Positions 4,963 to 6,280 of a stretch of 6,280 nucleotides of DNA are shown here, piece after piece. This DNA comes from a bacterium (lineage in GTDB: Bacteria; Desulfobacterota; Binatia; UBA12015), in NCBI GenBank assembly GCA_029976905.1, contig JAPOLW010000229.1, forward strand, positions 1 to 6,280, read 5' to 3'. Numbering within the stretch: position 1 is the first letter of the stretch; each line of letters opens with the position of its first letter. The translations under genes and the position numbers were made by a program. Below the pieces are notes generated by a model. It did no database searches and had not been told where the DNA came from. It saw nothing but the letters and a program-made list of their open reading frames with translations.

Positions 4963-6280
4963 TGGCGCGACTCACCTTCCAGCCAGCCCTCGAGGGCTTG
5001 CGTGGACTTGCCGTCCTGGCGGTCCTGCTCTTCCATGCCGCCCCCGCGCGGCTTCCGGGTGGATTTCTCGGCGTGTCGACCTTCTTTACCCTGTCGGGTT
5101 TCCTGATCACGAGTCTTCTCGTGCGGGAGTGGGAGGAGACGGGGCAAATCCGCTTTTCGGCCTTCTGGGCGCGGCGGGTGCGGCGCCTGCTGCCGGCCTC
5201 GTTGCTGGCGCTCTTCGGCATCGCTTTGGTGGCGCCGGCCCTGGCGGATGTCACCCAGATGGAGCGTCTGGCGGGAGATGGAATCTCGGCGCTCTTCTAC
5301 GTCTCCAACTGGTGGTTGATCGTGACCGGCGCTGCCTACGATCAACTTCAGGGCTCACCCTCGATCGTCCAACATTTCTGGAGCCTGTCGATCGAAGAGC
5401 AGTACTACTTCTTCTATCCCTTGTTCGCCTACGCGATCCTGCGCGCGAGTGCGGGGTCGCGTAAGCCCTTCGGTCTGCTCCTCGCCCTGGCCGCCGTCTT
5501 CTCGTGGGGCTGGATGGCCTACCTCGCTTCCACGGAATTCTCGGTGGCGCGCGCCTACTACGGAACCGACACGCGCGCCGGCGAGTTGCTGGCCGGCGGT
5601 GTCCTGGCCCTTTTTCTGCTCGGTCGCACGCCGATCCCTCCGGGCGCGCTCCGCAGCGGCCTCATCGTCGCGGGCGTGGGCGGCCTCGTCGTCACCGTCT
5701 GCGGCTTCTTCGTCGCTCGTGTGGAGGGGCGTTGGCTCTACGACGGCGGTCTCGCGCTCTATGCATGCGGCACGCTCGCACTCATCGCTGCGGCGGTGCA
5801 GACGTCCGGGCCGGTGCGGATGGCCCTCTCGTGGTCCCCAATCCGGTGGCTCGGCCGGATCTCCTATGGGGCCTACGTCTACCATTGGCCGATTTTCCTT
5901 TGGACGGACAACGACGTGGTCCGGTGGGCGGCGACGCTGGGCCTCGCCGACCTCTCCTACCGTTTTCTCGAGGCGCCGATCCGGGAGGGGCGGGCGATCC
6001 GGGGTCGCTCTCGCCTCGTGGCACCGGTCGTTTCGATCTGCGCGGTCGCGCTCGCTTTCTGGTCGACCCTTCCGGAGGAATCCTCCCTGAGCGAGGTGGC
6101 CGCCGCCGAGGAGACGACTCCCCTCTCGTCTCTCGAGCGGCGGGTGCGCATTGCGGTTTTCGGGGATTCGCTTGCGGCCGACATCGGCGACGGGCTCGAG
6201 GCCTGGGCGAAGCAGACCGGCAAGGCGCGTGTTCGTAACCTGGCGATCCGAGGGTGCGGGATCGCCCGGGGCGCCTGGAC
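4962..6280 (+). CDS. OafA-type acyltransferase-3 with C-terminal SGNH domain (3' end outside window)
   Basis: The frame stays open to the window end, giving the first 439 residues. It is an integral inner-membrane acyltransferase-3 protein with about ten or eleven hydrophobic segments. Family marks are the Arg14-x10-His25 motif (LEGLRGLAVLAVLLFHA), GGFLGVSTFFTLSGF (33-47), FWARRVRRLLPA (68-79), HFWSLSIEEQYY (138-149), RAGELLAGG (205-213), ISYGAYVYHWPIFL (300-313) and YRFLEAPIR (333-341). A last membrane segment (about 351-367) and a Glu/Ser-rich linker lead to a periplasmic SGNH domain whose first block, VFGDS with Ser403, is visible. Such fusions move acyl groups, usually acetyl, from the cytoplasm to exported glycans such as O-antigen or exopolysaccharide. 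ATG 4962 overlaps the upstream TGA as TGATG; GTG 4959 is an adjacent alternative. No good ribosome site is close, so reinitiation after the SGNH gene is likely. The acceptor is unknown. Confidence 0.9.
   Translation, partial: MARLTFQPALEGLRGLAVLAVLLFHAAPARLPGGFLGVSTFFTLSGFLITSLLVREWEETGQIRFSAFWARRVRRLLPASLLALFGIALVAPALADVTQMERLAGDGISALFYVSNWWLIVTGAAYDQLQGSPSIVQHFWSLSIEEQYYFFYPLFAYAILRASAGSRKPFGLLLALAAVFSWGWMAYLASTEFSVARAYYGTDTRAGELLAGGVLALFLLGRTPIPPGALRSGLIVAGVGGLVVTVCGFFVARVEGRWLYDGGLALYACGTLALIAAAVQTSGPVRMALSWSPIRWLGRISYGAYVYHWPIFLWTDNDVVRWAATLGLADLSYRFLEAPIREGRAIRGRSRLVAPVVSICAVALAFWSTLPEESSLSEVAAAEETTPLSSLERRVRIAVFGDSLAADIGDGLEAWAKQTGKARVRNLAIRGCGIARGAW

Noticed and set aside
5449..6238. 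Open plus-strand frames overlapping the acyltransferase (5449-6090 and 5504-6238)
   Set aside because: They are out of frame with the clear acyltransferase-3 motifs and are rich in Arg and Ser or Gly without membrane segments in sensible places.

Overview
This is a GC-rich window in which nearly every base lies in a compact, closely packed bacterial gene. The gene content points to a Gram-negative bacterium. It has a RegB/RegA-type (PrrB/PrrA-type) redox two-component system, a thioredoxin-fold protein, and an envelope acyltransferase with a periplasmic SGNH domain. RegB/RegA is best known from Alpha- and Gammaproteobacteria. The copies here differ from the textbook ones (kinase-regulator overlap, changed linker), so a less-studied GC-rich proteobacterial or related lineage is possible. 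I cannot name the taxon from the sequence alone.

Left part (1-2216, + strand): a probable three-gene operon. The 3' end of a redoxin with a CxxC active site stops at 354. A membrane histidine kinase begins at 361 and carries the RegB hallmarks: the GGxxNPF quinone-site motif, the H-box, and a conserved cysteine about 40 residues after the phospho-histidine. Its response regulator overlaps it by 4 bp and ends in the near-invariant RegA Fis-type helix-turn-helix. Together they suggest sensing of respiratory redox state (quinone pool and/or thiol state) coupled to transcription of energy-metabolism genes. The adjacent redoxin recalls the SenC/PrrC thioredoxin-fold gene found with regB/regA in Rhodobacter, although it belongs to a different branch of the fold.

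Middle part (2217-3891): a weakly coding interval holds a possible 81-codon minus-strand gene of unknown function. It is followed by an alpha/beta hydrolase (2638-3399, +). A small split-beta-barrel, flavin- or F420-binding-type protein (3396-3749, -) faces the hydrolase, and the two genes end on the same CTAG palindrome.

Right part (3892-6280, + strand): two translationally coupled envelope genes. The first is a single-pass membrane-anchored SGNH hydrolase-like protein. The second, which runs off the window, is an OafA-type acyltransferase-3 membrane protein with the beginning of its own C-terminal SGNH domain. They probably cooperate in O-acylation of a surface glycan or other exported molecule.

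I found no tRNA, rRNA, CRISPR array, insertion sequence or clear intrinsic terminator. The most interesting points are the redoxin-RegB-RegA arrangement, the altered RegA linker, the paired SGNH domains, and the possible small minus-strand gene.
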